From Aureococcus anophagefferens (Eukaryota; Sar; Pelagophyceae; Pelagomonadales; Pelagomonadaceae), in assembly GCF_000186865.1 (NCBI RefSeq), contig NW_008705571.1, forward strand, positions 1,250,465 through 1,314,464: a stretch of DNA of 64,000 nt. Reading direction: 5' to 3'. A program made the translations under genes and the position numbers. The notes under the pieces are model-generated. The model was not told the origin of the DNA. It did not search any database and saw only the letters and a list, made by a program, of their open reading frames with translations. This document shows positions 26,505 through 34,847 of the stretch, piece after piece (position 1 is the first letter of the stretch; every line of letters starts with the position of its first letter).

Positions 26505-27104
26505 CTACAGGCAGGTACATATAGAACGGTACTATACATAGAACGGTACCCTGGGGATTAAGAGTGCCCGGCGATGCTCCGATAGTCCCAGAACCTGCTG
26601 ATTTTGCGCACACGCCGAGGCCGAGACAGGATGCGGCCCCCGACAAAAGAACCGCGCAGTTTGGCGCCGAGCGTGTCGAGTACCAGAGCCTCTCCTAGAG
26701 GCTCTCAATATCCTAACTAGGATAGGTAGCGGGAGGCCCTAGAGCCACTGGGTGGCACTGATGCTCGACGCGATCGGTGCCGTTGGACGTGCTTCTTTTG
26801 GCGGGGGGCGCACCTTGCCCCCGCCTCGGCGTGTGCACAAAATCAGCAGGTTTTGGGGCCATCGGATCATCGCCGGGCGCTACATCCTCGAAAGTACCGT
26901 TCTATATATCCTACGTAGGACTATCAGGAGTCCCGCAGGGCTCGGATCTCGACGCCATCATGTCCGTTGGACGCGCTTTTTTCAGGAAAGACGCATCTCT
27001 GACTCGTCCCGGGGTATGCAAAAGGGCACGGCCGCTAGATGGGTGCGTCGCGGCCGTTAAAAAATACCCCCGGATGGTACCGTTCTATATGTACCTGCCT
27101 GTAG
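26505..27104. mobile_element. 600-bp foldback/MITE-like element with 28-bp perfect terminal inverted repeats
   Basis: The left end (from 26505, CTACAGGCAGGTACATATAG...) and the right end (to 27104) are perfect inverted repeats for about 28 bp. A second inverted pair lies inside: about 26556-26640 against 26795-26895, both holding the palindromic counterpart of CTGCTGATTTTG and CACGCCGAGG. The interior has no credible coding frame. No target-site duplication is obvious. It is a non-autonomous DNA element or a structured repeat, and fills most of the gap 26247-27209; the remainder shows nothing recognisable. Confidence 0.75.
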
Positions 27105-27209
27105 CGGCGGTCAGGAGGTGCCAGAGGTCGTTCGGTAGAAAAGCTCTGTTGGGAGCCCGAGCGCGCTGGGCGCTTTGACAACCCGCCGAAAAGCCCCAGC
27201 GAACCGCCG

Positions 27210-28871
27210 TTAGGACCGCTTCCGCTTCGCGCACGAGACCGCGAGCGCGACGGGTCCCAAGAACGCCGCGGCGGCCGCCGCGAGCCCGAGCGCGACGGTG
27301 CGGGCGAACTCGGCGACGGTGAAGGCGCCGCCGTTGAGGTGCATGGCCCACAGGCCCGCCTGCATCTGGAGCGTGTTCGCGCGCGTGAGCGGCGTCGACG
27401 ACGCGGGCTGCGAGATCGCCGCGTCCTGGAAGCACGCGATGGTCCAGTACGCGCTCCCGTCCGTGCCGTCGTCCGTGAGCAGGATCCAGTGGAGGTGGCC
27501 CGGGAGGTAGGCCGGAATAAAGTCGACGTGGGGCCCCGGCGGCGCGACCTGCCGCCGGTTGAAGCCGACGACCGTGAACTGGTCGCCCCTCCGCAACCGC
27601 CAGTCGTCGCAGAAGACCGCGGGCCGCCGGTCGTAGTCGTAGCCGCCGACGCGCTCGTGCGCCGTCCGCGAGCGGCAGACGAGCCGCGCGCCGCTCGCGG
27701 CCGCGGCGTCGACGACGCGCGCCTTCACGCGGTCGTTCGTCTCGAAGCGCGTCTCGGCCGCGCGGACGACGTCGAACGCGCGGCCTTTGGGCCGGAGGTC
27801 CTCGAGGCCGACGTCTTGAGGCGTGCCCAGGTACAAAAAGGACTCGTCGAAGACCGTGTTGTGCGCGTGCATCTTCGCGCGGAGGAGCGTCCCGGACGCC
27901 GGGAGCCTCGCCGTGTACCAGAGGAACGAGTCCTCGCCCGTCGGCGCGAGGAACGTGTTGACCATCGTCGACTGGTCGTTCCAGTTGAAGCGGCCCGGCG
28001 ACGCGACGTAGACCACGGACGCCGCCCGCGTCGCGGCGGCGGCCGCGGCGCCCTCGGGCGCCCAGCGCGCGGCGACCTCGTAGTACCACTCGAGCGCGCC
28101 GCTCCCCGGCGCGCGGACGTCGTTGAGCTCGCCGTTGATCGCCAGGGGCACGTCGACGCGCCGCGCGTAGCCGTCGAGGGGCGCCTCGAGGAGGCAGTCC
28201 GGCCCGCCGGCGTCGGCGGCGCACTCGTAGTCGCCGTGCTGCTCGAAGACGACGACGTAGGGGAACGTGCACTCGCGCGGGTCCAGGGCGCACCGCGCGA
28301 GGTTCATGCGGTAGAACGACTTGTGGCCGGGGGTCACGTGGACGTGGTGGATGTGGATGGGCGGGAAGCCCAGCGGCGCGCCGGTGACGCCGTCGACGGC
28401 GCCGGAGAACGTCTCCAAAATTCGCGCGGCGCCGTGCGCTTCGACGACGTCGCCGAAGCCGAAGACGTCGCCCCAGGAGAACTGCCACCAGTCGTAGCCG
28501 CCGAAGGACCGCAGCGGCCCGACGCGCGTCGCGGCCCAGATCGTCCCGTCTGGCTCGATCGTTTCGCACGTCGCGGCCGTCAGCTCGGCGCCGCGGCGCT
28601 TTGGCAGGTTCGCGTGGCGCCCGAACCAGGACGCGTGCGCGCCGCTGTCGACGAGGTGCTCGCCTTCGTAGGACGACCACGCCTCGATGGACGCGTAGTG
28701 CACGAGGTGCGGCTCCTCGAGGGCCTCGGCGAGGGGCGCCTCCCGCCAGTCGCAGCCCTGCGTCACGGCGGCGATGCCGCCCGGCGACGCGCGCACGCGG
28801 AGCCGCGGCGCGCCGTCGTTGGACGTGAAGGCATCCGCGAAGGCGGCGCTGGCAGCCGCGAGAACCCGCAT
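27210..28871 (-). CDS. Secreted/membrane-anchored protein with His-rich motifs, function unknown
   Basis: 553 residues. The N-terminus (MRVLAAASAAFADA) looks like a signal peptide, and a C-terminal hydrophobic segment (LGLAAAAAAFLGPVALAV) followed by CAKRKRS looks like a membrane anchor. Inside are two striking motifs, FPPIHIHHVHVTPGH (about residue 168) and KMHAHNTVFDES (about residue 340). They recall the His clusters of type-2 copper monooxygenases (PHM/DBH-like), but I cannot confirm the family. Several Cys suggest an extracellular fold. It is divergent from the VCBS gene at 29009. Confidence 0.6.
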   Translation of the reverse strand: MRVLAAASAAFADAFTSNDGAPRLRVRASPGGIAAVTQGCDWREAPLAEALEEPHLVHYASIEAWSSYEGEHLVDSGAHASWFGRHANLPKRRGAELTAATCETIEPDGTIWAATRVGPLRSFGGYDWWQFSWGDVFGFGDVVEAHGAARILETFSGAVDGVTGAPLGFPPIHIHHVHVTPGHKSFYRMNLARCALDPRECTFPYVVVFEQHGDYECAADAGGPDCLLEAPLDGYARRVDVPLAINGELNDVRAPGSGALEWYYEVAARWAPEGAAAAAATRAASVVYVASPGRFNWNDQSTMVNTFLAPTGEDSFLWYTARLPASGTLLRAKMHAHNTVFDESFLYLGTPQDVGLEDLRPKGRAFDVVRAAETRFETNDRVKARVVDAAAASGARLVCRSRTAHERVGGYDYDRRPAVFCDDWRLRRGDQFTVVGFNRRQVAPPGPHVDFIPAYLPGHLHWILLTDDGTDGSAYWTIACFQDAAISQPASSTPLTRANTLQMQAGLWAMHLNGGAFTVAEFARTVALGLAAAAAAFLGPVALAVSCAKRKRS

Positions 28872-29008
28872 CTCGGATCAACCCGATCAATGGCGCGTAC
28901 CTTTGCCCTGGATTGCAGGAAAACTTATTAGAGCTGCAGTGCACTTGCAGCGCACTCGCCCAAATTGAACCATGCTTCCATTGGCCACCATCGAAGCATG
29001 TGCTGCCC
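28872..29008. promoter_or_regulatory. Short divergent intergenic region
   Basis: 137 bp separate the start codons of the His-motif protein (-) and the VCBS protein (+), so their promoters must overlap. It is AT-richer than its flanks and includes AAATTGAACC just before the + gene. No TATA box is evident. Confidence 0.4.
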
Positions 29009-31214
29009 ATGATGTGGGGCAGCTTCTGGTTCCTAGCGGCGGCGGCCTTGCCGTCGGCCCTGGCGCAGTGCGCCATCGTCGAATTCACCGAGCGCGTCAT
29101 CACCGACTCAATGCTCTACACTCGCTCCGTGTTCGCCGTCGACGTCGACGGCGACGGCGACGTGGACGTCCTGTCGGCGCCCGGACCTGTCGCCCCGGGT
29201 GACGACACGGTCGTGTGGTTCGAGAACGACGACTCCCAGTCCTTCACCGAGCGCCCCATCACGAACTCGGCCGACTACACCTACTCCGTCTTCGCCATCG
29301 ACGTCGACGGCGACGGGCACGTCGACGCGCTCTCGGCGTCCTACGACGACAACACGGTCGCGTGGTACGAGAACGACGGCTCCCAGTCCTTCACGCGGCG
29401 CATCTTGACCGACTCGGCGGACTACGCCTCCTCCGTCTTCGCGATCGACCTCGACGGCGACGGCGACATCGACGCGCTCTCGGCGTCCTACGGCGACGAC
29501 ACGGCGTGGTACGAGAACGACGGGTCCGAGTCCTTCACGATGCACATCAGCACAGACTCGGCGAATGGCGTCTACTCCGTCTTCACGATCGACGTGGACG
29601 GCGACGGCGACGTCGACGTCCTCTCGGCGTCCAACCTCGAAGACACGGTCGCGTGGTACGAGAACGACGGGTCCCAGGGCTTCACGCAGCGCATCATCAC
29701 AACGCTCGCCGACTACGCCCTCTCCGTCTTCGCGATCGACGTCGACGGCGACGGCGACGTCGACGCGCTCTCCGCGTCCTGCGACGACGACACGGTCGCG
29801 TGGTACGACAACGACGGCTCTCAGTCCTTCTCCGAACGCATCATCACGACGCTCGCGGACGGCGGCCGCTCCGTCTTCGCGATCGACGTCGACGGCGACG
29901 GCGACGTCGACGCGCTGTCGGCGTCCCACGACGACGACACGGTCGCGTGGTACGACAACGACGGCTCTCAGTCCTTCTCCGAACGCATCATCACGACGCT
30001 CGCGGACGGCGCCTCCGCCGTCTTCGCGATCGACGTCGACGGCGACGGCGACGTCGACCTGCTCTCGGCGTCCACGTACGACGGCGTGCTGGCGTGGTAC
30101 GAGAACGACTGCGTGGCGTGGTACGACCACGCGCCCACGTCTCTCCCGACCCCCCGGCCGACAGCGTCTCTCCCGACCCCCCGGCCGACAGCGTCCTGCG
30201 CGAGCGTCGCGTTTTCCGAGCGCGTCCTCTCGACGCTGGCGGACGGAGCCTACTCCGTCTTCGCGATCGACGTCGACGGCGACGGCGACGTCGACGTCCT
30301 GTCGGCGTCCCAAAATGACAACACGGTCGCCTGGTACGAGAACGACGGCTCCCAGTCGTTCGTGGAGCGCGTCATCACCGACTCGGCGGTCGTAGTCCGC
30401 TCCGTCTACGCGATCGACGTCGACGGCGACGGCGACGTCGACGCGCTGTCCGCGTCCGTTTTTGAAAGCACCGTCGCCTGGTACGAGAACGACGGGTCCC
30501 AGTCCTTCACCGAGCACGTCATCACGACGCTGGCGCAGTCAGCCCACTCCGTCCATGCCACCGACGTGGACGGCGACGGCGACGTCGACGCTCTCGCGGC
30601 GTCGTACGGCGACGACGCCGTCGCGTGGTACGAGAACGACGGCTCCGAGTCCTTCGCGGAGCACATCATCACGACGCTCAGGGACGCCGCCTTCTCTGTC
30701 TACGCGATCGACCTGGACGGCGACGGCGACGCGGACGTCCTCTCGGCGTCCTTCGGCGACGACACGGTCGCGTGGTACGAGAACGACGGATCGCAGTCCT
30801 TCACCGAACGCCTCATCACAGAGGGGGCGGCGGAGGCCTGCTCCGTCTACGCGATCGACGTCGACGGCGACGGCGACATCGACGCGCTCTCGGCGTCCAT
30901 CCTCGACGACACGATCGCCTGGTACGAGAACGACGGCGGCGGAGCGTTCGTGCAAATCTACGGCCACTGCGACGACGTCGTGTCCTTCGAGCGCATCTGC
31001 CCCTCGAGCGACGCGACCTGCGGCGGCTGGACCGATTTCATCGTCGGCCAGGGCGGCGCGGGCGACAGCTTGGTCGCGTGTCAGGCGCGGTGCGTAGAGA
31101 CGGGCTGCGACGGTATCTACTTCGACGACGAGCACGGGTGCGGCAACTACGACGTGTGCGTCGACTCGGCCAACCAAGACAACGTGGGCACGACGTTCTA
31201 CGTCCGCTGGCACG
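29009..31214 (+). CDS. VCBS/FG-GAP-like repeat surface protein, signal peptide, 12 DxDGDGDxD repeats
   Basis: ATG 29009 starts MMWGSFWFLAAAALPSALAQ, a clear signal peptide. Twelve repeats of about 49 residues follow, each with a calcium-binding loop such as IDVDGDGDVDVLSAS and the strand DDTVAWYENDGSQSF; neighbouring repeats are nearly identical at DNA level (for example 29.82-30.03 kb). A Pro/Thr linker made of two tandem SLPTPRPTA units (about 30140-30195) splits the array. After the repeats a Cys-rich segment (about 30950-31205; CQARCVETGCDGIYF) resembles a PAN/apple-type module. The frame then turns Arg-rich; a coding-like frame resumes one base off, so the protein probably continues into 31215-32280. 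Confidence 0.8.
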
Positions 31215-32280
31215 CTCTGCGCCTGGAACGGCGTCTACGCCGTCGCGGCGGCCGCGTCGACGGCCGCGCTCGTCGCGCTCGCGGGCTCGCGCGGCGACGC
31301 GCTCCGCGCCGTCGGCCGCGCGATGCTCGTCTACCTCGCCGCGGCCCACGGGCTCCAGGGGCTCGGCTACGTCGCCATCGGGCGGAGATTCCTCGCGCGG
31401 CTCGAGGTGAGCGCCAAGGGCAGCGAGCGGGTCCGCGCGCTGCGGGACCGCGTCCGCGCGCAGCTCGTCGTCACGGGCGCGGGGTCCCTCGCGAACGCGG
31501 CGCTGCTCCTCGCCGTCGTCGCCGAGGCGGCGCCGACGCCGCGGCGCGCCTTCCTCTGCGTCGCGCTCGGCCAGCGGGCCGTCGAGCTCGCGCTCGCGGC
31601 GACGGCCGCGTTCCTGGCTGTGTGGAAATCAACCACTGGTTTGGGGGGTCCCCACCAAACTTCAGAACTCTCTATCTCGGTCAAATCGAAGTCGATTCCG
31701 CTGATTTTTGGACGAATCGATTGCTTTCGTCGAGTTCTCGAAGCACGGCAGAAAGCCTCGCGTCGAAACCGTCGAATACGCGCACATTGAAGTCGGGTTG
31801 AAGATTTGATTTCCACACAGGTTCCTGGGCCTGAAGGTCGAGTCGGACGTCGCGCACGCGGTCTACGTGGCCGCGGGGAACGTGAGCGCGGCCGTGCGGC
31901 GGCGCATGTCGTCCGCGGCGCCGGCGCTGCGGCGCCTCTCCGTCGCCATCGGCGCCCGGCGGCCGTCCAAGCCGCCGCCGCCCTCGGTCGTCGAGTTCAA
32001 CGCCATCTTCGGGCGGAGCGCCTCGTCGACGCGCGACTTCGACCACGCGTCGCCCATCTCGCCCGCGACGAGGGACTGCGGCGCGCCCGCGACGTGGGAC
32101 TCGCCCCTCCCGGACGGCTGGGAGGCCGTCTACGACCCGGACTCGAAGTGCTACTACTACCGGAACGGGACCGCGTCCCAGTGGGAGCGGCCGAGCCCCG
32201 CGCGCCGCGCGTCGACGAACGACGCCGCGCCGCCCGCGCCCGGGGAGGCCGAGAAGCCGCGAAGCCGCACGTGCGTGTGA
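31215..32280 (+). CDS. Four-helix membrane part plus WW domain, split by introner; likely C-terminus of the VCBS protein
   Basis: Coding frame 0 from about 31215 gives hydrophobic helices (GVYAVAAAASTAALVALAG; AMLVYLAAAHGLQGLGYVAI; LVVTGAGSLANAALLLAVVA; AVELALAATAAF). After removal of the introner (31610-31820) it gives GLKVESDVAHAVYV and a cytosolic tail. The tail holds a WW domain (LPDGWEAVYDPDSKCYYY...QWERP, about 32108-32190), a module binding Pro-rich peptides. No start codon of its own is convincing and no splice acceptor lies between 31190 and 31230. A one-base frameshift joining it to the VCBS ectodomain is the simplest reading. A separate gene starting at 31323 is the alternative. 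Confidence 0.6.
31610..31820 (+). mobile_element. Introner element forming a GT-AG intron
   Basis: Element 31618-31820 (203 bp) with inverted ends CTGTGTGGAAATC / GATTTCCACACAG and an exact 8-bp duplication GTTCCTGG (31610-31617 and 31821-31828). The duplicated target supplies the GT donor and the element supplies the AG. Splicing leaves the reading frame intact (AAF|LGLKV). It has the same orientation and family as the element in the PKS. Confidence 0.93.
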
Positions 32281-32404
32281 GTCTCTCTTTAACGTTCGCC
32301 GACACACTGTTTGATTGACAAACTCAAACAAGGGTCAAACAAGAGTGTTGACAACTTCAATCGACAGTTCGCGATCGGCGGCGGTTTGAAGGCGGAGGGC
32401 AGCC
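32281..32404. promoter_or_regulatory. Intergenic region upstream of F-box-like gene
   Basis: 124 bp between the WW protein stop and the next ATG. It contains a repeated ACAAACTCAAACAAGGGTCAA-like stretch and GTTGACAACTTCAATC about 50 bp before the ATG. The TTCAA core recurs in other short intergenic spaces of this window. Confidence 0.3.
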
Positions 32405-33778
32405 ATGGCGGCCGTCGCGATGCGCACGCGGTCGCGGCAACCGCAACCGGCGAAGGCGGTCGTCGTCGATCCGGTCCTGGAGCTTCGCAAGGCGCAGGAG
32501 CGCCGCGCGCTCGAGAAGCGGCGACAGCGCGCGGAGGTCGAGCGGCGCATCTACCGCGTCTGCGTCGCCCCGCGGGCGGCCGCGGCGGCCGAGGCCGACG
32601 AGGGGTGCAGCGACGACGGCGACGCCTACAGCGTCCACGCGGCGGAGGCCGACGCGCTGTCGTGCCTGCTGCCGTCGCCGCAGCGGCCGCGCGTCAAGGG
32701 CGCGCGTTTGGTCGTCTTCGACCGGCCCGACGTCAAGTGGTTACGGCGCTGCTTCGCGTGGCTGTCGCCCATCCGCCTCGCGCTCTGCCGCGCCGTGTCG
32801 CGCGACTGGGACGAGTGCTGCAGTAGCGACGACTTCTGGCGGGGCTTCTGCGAGCTCCACTTCCCGCCGGGGACGGCCGCGCTCCGCGAGGAGCTCTACG
32901 ACTCCGACCACGTCGACACCGAGGGCCTCGACGCGTCCTACATGATGCTCTACCGCCTGCGGTCGAAGCTGCTGCCCCTGACCGTGCCGTCGCCGCCGCC
33001 CGTCGAGCGCCACAATTTCGCCATTTGGAATCGCCCGTCGGCGCGGCGGACGACGCTCGCGGGCTACCGGGCGCTCGTCGAGCTCGAGGTGCTGCGCGCC
33101 GCGCCGGCGCCGTCGACGGTCGTCGTCGCGGGCGCCTTCCCCCTGGAGGTGCGGCCCTTCCGGCCCGTGGGGCCCTTCCGCCGGGAAAACGTCGCGGCGA
33201 AGCGCGAGACGGCGTCGAGCGACCGGAGGCCCGCGCGGCTCGTCGTCGACCTCGAGGGCGTCGACATCCCCGCGATCTCCCAGGCGGACTTCGACGAGAT
33301 CCGCCTGTCCGTGACGCTCCTCCGCGACCACGCGAACGCGCGCGACGGCATCGTCTCGAGCCACACCGCGCTGGCCGTCTTCCGCGACGCGGCCATGTGC
33401 TCTTTTGATGTTTGCGACCACGCGCCGAGGTTCGTGAGCGACGTGCGCGGTGAGTCGACGCTCGCGCTCCTCGGCGCGCGCCACGTCGCCGAATTCGACT
33501 GCTGCACGTGGTCGTCCTACGACGATCCCGCGGTCCAACGGCGCCACCACGGGCGGGACGGCGCCGGCATCTCGGGCCCGCGCTCCGACGACGCGGCCAT
33601 CGTCAACCTCGGCGAGCTCTCCTACACGTTCTTCCCGTCCGCGGCCCACGCCGACTCCGTGGACGTGGACGCTGTCTGGCACGAGACGCTCCCCAACCTC
33701 GCCCAGCTTCTCTCCAAGCTCGACTGGCACCACACCGCCCAGTCCAGCGCGCCACTGCAGTGGGACAATTTTAACTGA
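32405..33778 (+). CDS. F-box-like protein, function unknown
   Basis: 457 residues from ATG 32405. The N-terminal 50 residues are basic and helical (ELRKAQERRALEKRRQRAEVERR). Near residues 118-155 is an F-box-like segment, WLSPIRLALCRAVSRDWDEC followed by DDFWRGFCELHFP, the usual pattern of the second and third F-box helices. The remaining 300 residues have no repeats (no LRR, WD or kelch) that I recognise; LVVDLEGVDIPAISQADFDE may be a structured core. The stop overlaps the end of a convergent coding piece. A role as substrate adaptor of a ubiquitin ligase is inferred only from the F-box. Confidence 0.65.
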   Translation: MAAVAMRTRSRQPQPAKAVVVDPVLELRKAQERRALEKRRQRAEVERRIYRVCVAPRAAAAAEADEGCSDDGDAYSVHAAEADALSCLLPSPQRPRVKGARLVVFDRPDVKWLRRCFAWLSPIRLALCRAVSRDWDECCSSDDFWRGFCELHFPPGTAALREELYDSDHVDTEGLDASYMMLYRLRSKLLPLTVPSPPPVERHNFAIWNRPSARRTTLAGYRALVELEVLRAAPAPSTVVVAGAFPLEVRPFRPVGPFRRENVAAKRETASSDRRPARLVVDLEGVDIPAISQADFDEIRLSVTLLRDHANARDGIVSSHTALAVFRDAAMCSFDVCDHAPRFVSDVRGESTLALLGARHVAEFDCCTWSSYDDPAVQRRHHGRDGAGISGPRSDDAAIVNLGELSYTFFPSAAHADSVDVDAVWHETLPNLAQLLSKLDWHHTAQSSAPLQWDNFN

Positions 33779-33915
33779 AGTACTTCTCGGGCTTTTTCTG
33801 CGGCGCCGCGGGCGGCGCGGAGCCGTGCTCCTTCTCGTACGCCGCCGCCTGCGCGACCCGGTGGCGGTAGATGTGCTGCGCGCCGTCGACGCAGGTGAAG
33901 ATGCCGTAGAACCTG
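33771..33915 (-). CDS. Last exon of a small uncharacterised gene
   Basis: The open frame (33771-34295) is convincing only in its last 45 residues (FYGIFTCVDGAQHIYRHR, VAQAAAYEKEHG, then a Pro/Lys-rich end EKYFS). An acceptor-like CGCCAG precedes FYG. The upstream part of the frame is Arg/Ser-rich and may be intron or shadow. I do not recognise the family. The stop codon (TTA on +, 33771-33773) lies inside the 3' end of the convergent F-box gene. Confidence 0.35.
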
Positions 33916-34847
33916 GCGTGGTTTCTGGCGTTGGGAGCGGCGGCGTCACAGAATCGCCGCGGCGGCGGAGCGCGCGCGCGTCTCTCGGAGGAGCGCGCGT
34001 CGAATTTCTCGGAGAGGCAGCGCACACGGTCGCTCGCGAAGCGCGCGCGCTGCGTCGCGGGACGCGGGATGGCGCACGTCAACGAGAGGAGCGACGCCAC
34101 GCCTGCGGACGAGGCAAAGTCAATCAGGCCATGTTTTTTGGGGTGCGCGACCACGCACCAACTTTGTGGACGAGATCCAGGGCCTTCGTCATCGTAGAGT
34201 CGCTGGAGGGACCGCGAACGGTTGCGGGCGAGGCTGGAGGGCGCCGCGAACAGGCGACAAAAGCTGCGGTGGCAGGCCTCGATCTGCAGAGGCACCGTCG
34301 GCTCGCCTGCACTTTGCCTCTCCCACCTTCGCTGTCTCGGCAGCGACGGGCATGGCTGGAGTGGCCGCTTAGGGCGTCGGTTTTACCGTCGTCTTGGGAA
34401 ATTCCTCGCACAACTACCCCGCGAGGGGCTCCCAGCAATGGGTGACTCGGTGGTGCTGCCGCGCACTACGGCGAAGAAGGCCGGTTTACCGGTCCGAGCC
34501 GCGTGAGCAGGACGTCGAGTATGTGATAGCAAAGTTATGCGGCTCTTAATACAGAACGAGGATTACTCCGGCCATTCCCATGGTCACCCTCACAAAGAAG
34601 AACACTCCGCGGTTTTTACCGCTTGGGGGCCCGCCGCGGCGCGGGCGCTCGAGACGCGCGCGCACGGGCTCGGAGCGCGCGCGCGCCGGGGGCGGGGGCC
34701 CGGCGGCCGGGGCTGGGGCGTCGTCGGTTGTCGGTCGTCGGTCGCGCGCGCGGCGCGCGCGCAGGTGCGCGCGCAGGCGCCGCCCGAGGTCGACGCGCGA
34801 CGCGCCGCGCGCCTCTTTTTAAAAAGCGGTTCCGCTGGAAGTAAAGA
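33916..34847. other. Non-coding or unassigned region
   Basis: No convincing gene in about 930 bp. Part of it may hold 5' exons of the small minus-strand gene at 33771. From about 34620 to 34810 it becomes extremely GC-rich, with alternating GCGCGC runs and CGGGGGCGGGGGCCC, followed by CTTTTTAAAAAGC. No tRNA or rRNA signature was seen. Confidence 0.4.

Noticed and set aside
28913..29008. Upstream start for the VCBS protein
   Set aside because: The extension before 29009 lacks signal features and lies in AT-richer leader; ATG 29009 gives a clean signal peptide.
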